A stretch of 64,000 bases of DNA from Lachnospiraceae bacterium (lineage in GTDB: Bacteria > Bacillota > Clostridia > Lachnospirales > Lachnospiraceae): assembly GCA_017623675.1 (NCBI GenBank), contig JAGAOO010000063.1:1-64000 (forward strand), written 5' to 3'. Position numbers and translations under genes: made by a program. Below the pieces are notes generated by a model that saw only the letters and a list, made by a program, of their open reading frames with translations, did no database searches and was not told the origin of the DNA. This document shows positions 62,309 through 64,000 of the stretch, one piece after another; positions within the stretch are counted from its first letter, which is position 1; the number at the start of each line of letters is the position of its first letter.

Positions 62309-63922
62309 ATGGCAGAGCAGAACGGACAGAATAATCAGCCAAAGCAGCAGGACGTGAATCAGCTGCTTAAGGTCCGCCGGGAAAAGCTTGCTGAGATGCA
62401 GGAAGCAGGCAAGGACCCTTTTGAAATTACGAAGTATGATGTAACCCATCATTCAGAGGATGTTAAGGCATTATATATTCCTCATGAGGAGAAGCTGTTA
62501 GCAGGTCGTAAGGAAGTAGATGTCACAGGCCTTGATGAGCAGGAAGCAAGAGCTGCTAAGAAGCAGGATTATGAAGAAAGACGTGCCATCATGGATGCTG
62601 AGCCAATTACTGTGTGTGTGGCAGGTCGTATGATGTTGAAGCGTGTTATGGGTAAAGCTTCTTTCTGTACTCTTCGGGATTTGAAGGGTGATATTCAGAT
62701 TTATGTAGCAAAGGACGCCGTAGGTGAAGAGGCTTATGCAACATTTAAGAAATCTGATATTGGTGATATCTTTGGTGTAAAAGGATATGCATTCCGTACG
62801 ATGACAGGCGAAATCTCAATTCATGCAAACGAGATTACCATGCTTACCAAGTCATTGCAGATATTACCGGAGAAGTTCCACGGACTGACAGACACAGATA
62901 TTCGTTATCGTCAGAGATATGTGGACCTTATCATGAATGCCGATGTTAAGGATACATTTATTAAGCGTTCTAAGATTCTTAGTACCATTCGCAGATTCTT
63001 AGACGGACAGGGATTTATGGAAGTTGAGACGCCAATGCTGGTTGCAAATCCGGGTGGAGCAGCAGCCAGACCATTTGAAACTCATTTTAATGCTTTGGAT
63101 GAGGATTTAAAGCTTCGTATATCTTTGGAATTATACTTGAAGCGATTGATTGTGGGTGGTATGGAGCGTGTATACGAGATTGGTCGTGTATTCCGTAACG
63201 AAGGTCTTGATACGAGACATAATCCGGAATTCACACTGATGGAATTATATCAGGCATATACTGATTATAACGGAATGATGGACCTTACCGAGAATATGTA
63301 TCGCCATATTGCACAGGAAGTGCTTGGTACAACTACTATCACATATCAGGGTATCGAAATGGATCTTGGTAAGCCGTTCGAGCGTATTACCATGGTGGAT
63401 GCTGTTAAGAAGTATGCCGGTGTTGATTTCAACGAGATTCATACAACCGAAGAAGCTAAGGCAATTGCTAAGGAAAAAGGAATCGAATTCGAGGATTGGC
63501 ATACAAAGGGTCATATCCTGAATCTCTTCTTCGAAGAGTTTGTAGAGGAGCATTTGATTCAGCCTACCTTCGTTATGGATCATCCGATTGAGATTTCTCC
63601 GCTTACGAAGAAGAAACCTGGCAACCCGGACTATGTAGAGCGTTTTGAAATGTTCATGAATGGTTGGGAAATGTGTAATGCATATTCAGAGCTGAATGAC
63701 CCTATCGACCAGAGAGAGCGTTTCGCATTACAGGATGCAAATGCAGCCGCCGGTGATGAGGAAGCAGAGCATTGTGATGAAGACTTCTTGAATGCATTGG
63801 AAATTGGTATGCCTCCAACAGGTGGTATCGGTTACGGCATCGATAGACTCTGTATGTTGATGACAGATAGTCCGGCGATAAGGGATGTGTTACTGTTTCC
63901 TACGATGAAGTCACTTAACTAA
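62309..63922 (+). CDS. lysS: Lysyl-tRNA synthetase, class II
   Basis: 537 residues. An OB-fold anticodon domain (about 65-190, [20 protein letters not shown]) precedes the class II core: motif 1 [20 protein letters not shown], motif 2 [20 protein letters not shown] and motif 3 [13 protein letters not shown]. It is longer than the usual 490-505, mainly through extra residues in the N-terminal region ([20 protein letters not shown]). It charges tRNA-Lys. A GAAAGGAAG site precedes the ATG. An inverted repeat (63946-63954 with 63987-63995) lies downstream. Confidence 0.96.
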   Translation: MAEQNGQNNQPKQQDVNQLLKVRREKLAEMQEAGKDPFEITKYDVTHHSEDVKALYIPHEEKLLAGRKEVDVTGLDEQEARAAKKQDYEERRAIMDAEPITVCVAGRMMLKRVMGKASFCTLRDLKGDIQIYVAKDAVGEEAYATFKKSDIGDIFGVKGYAFRTMTGEISIHANEITMLTKSLQILPEKFHGLTDTDIRYRQRYVDLIMNADVKDTFIKRSKILSTIRRFLDGQGFMEVETPMLVANPGGAAARPFETHFNALDEDLKLRISLELYLKRLIVGGMERVYEIGRVFRNEGLDTRHNPEFTLMELYQAYTDYNGMMDLTENMYRHIAQEVLGTTTITYQGIEMDLGKPFERITMVDAVKKYAGVDFNEIHTTEEAKAIAKEKGIEFEDWHTKGHILNLFFEEFVEEHLIQPTFVMDHPIEISPLTKKKPGNPDYVERFEMFMNGWEMCNAYSELNDPIDQRERFALQDANAAAGDEEAEHCDEDFLNALEIGMPPTGGIGYGIDRLCMLMTDSPAIRDVLLFPTMKSLN

Positions 63923-64000
63923 AAAATGGCTTAAATAAAGGGTTTTGAAGACTTATGTAAAGAAATTTAACAATAATTTAACACCAAAGTCTTCATAACT

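Overview
The window looks like chromosome of an anaerobic, low-GC Gram-positive bacterium of the Clostridia, most like a Lachnospiraceae-type gut or rumen fibre degrader. This is an inference from several things: strong AGGAGG-type ribosome binding sites, oxygen-independent ribonucleotide reductase (NrdD/NrdG), a membrane-anchored GH9 cellulase with CBM3-type modules, ferredoxin-type aldo/keto reductase, CarD-family and YtrA-family regulators, and a PspA-SPFH envelope stress pair. I see no prophage, CRISPR array or replication origin; the only mobile DNA is a decayed IS1182-like element.

Layout. 1-1.5 kb: a shredded DinB-like gene, a GNAT and a DUF2871 protein, then a convergent XRE regulator. 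2-7.4 kb: a salvage block (NrtR-like Nudix regulator, pncB, uraA, upp) and a TVP38 membrane protein. 7.5-16.5 kb: ZIP transporter, a 1010-residue fusion of a glutamine-kinase-like PEP-synthase fold with a class I glutamine amidotransferase, CarD, thioesterase, serine acetyltransferase, glycosyltransferase, dUTPase, a membrane protein and an HdeD remnant. 16.6-22.5 kb: MarR-controlled heterodimeric ABC exporter, Gfo/Idh/MocA oxidoreductase and a secreted SGNH hydrolase. 22.7-33 kb: a J-like/TPR protein with its Hsp70, PspA with an SPFH/zinc-ribbon protein, PcrA helicase, and a small membrane protein with an acidic repeat. 33.2-33.9 kb: six tRNA genes (Pro, Gly, Arg, His, Gln, Lys). 34-38.6 kb: GH9 cellulase, then a DUF805 protein with three exact-period VYGPPE repeats next to a radical SAM/SPASM enzyme. 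38.7-45.1 kb: YtrA-type GntR/ABC/CPBP operon, DUF389 protein, aroB. 45.3-49.8 kb: a split HipA-like kinase pair under a perfect palindrome, an ArsR/permease/thioredoxin operon ending in a broken arsC, and an aldo/keto reductase. 49.9-56.2 kb: the F-type ATP synthase operon in which delta and alpha are one polypeptide. 56.3-64 kb: IS remnant, nrdDG, a lipoprotein foldase, tRNA-Leu, greA and lysS.

The most interesting candidates are the DUF805 repeat protein plus radical SAM enzyme (37.2-38.6 kb, a possible peptide-modification system), the glutamine-kinase/amidotransferase fusion (8.4-11.4 kb, a possible phosphoramidate-forming enzyme), the delta-alpha ATP synthase fusion (51.4-53.4 kb, which conflicts with normal subunit stoichiometry), and the split HipA-like kinase (45.3-46.7 kb). 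All functional statements come from reading motifs and recalled family knowledge; no database search was run.
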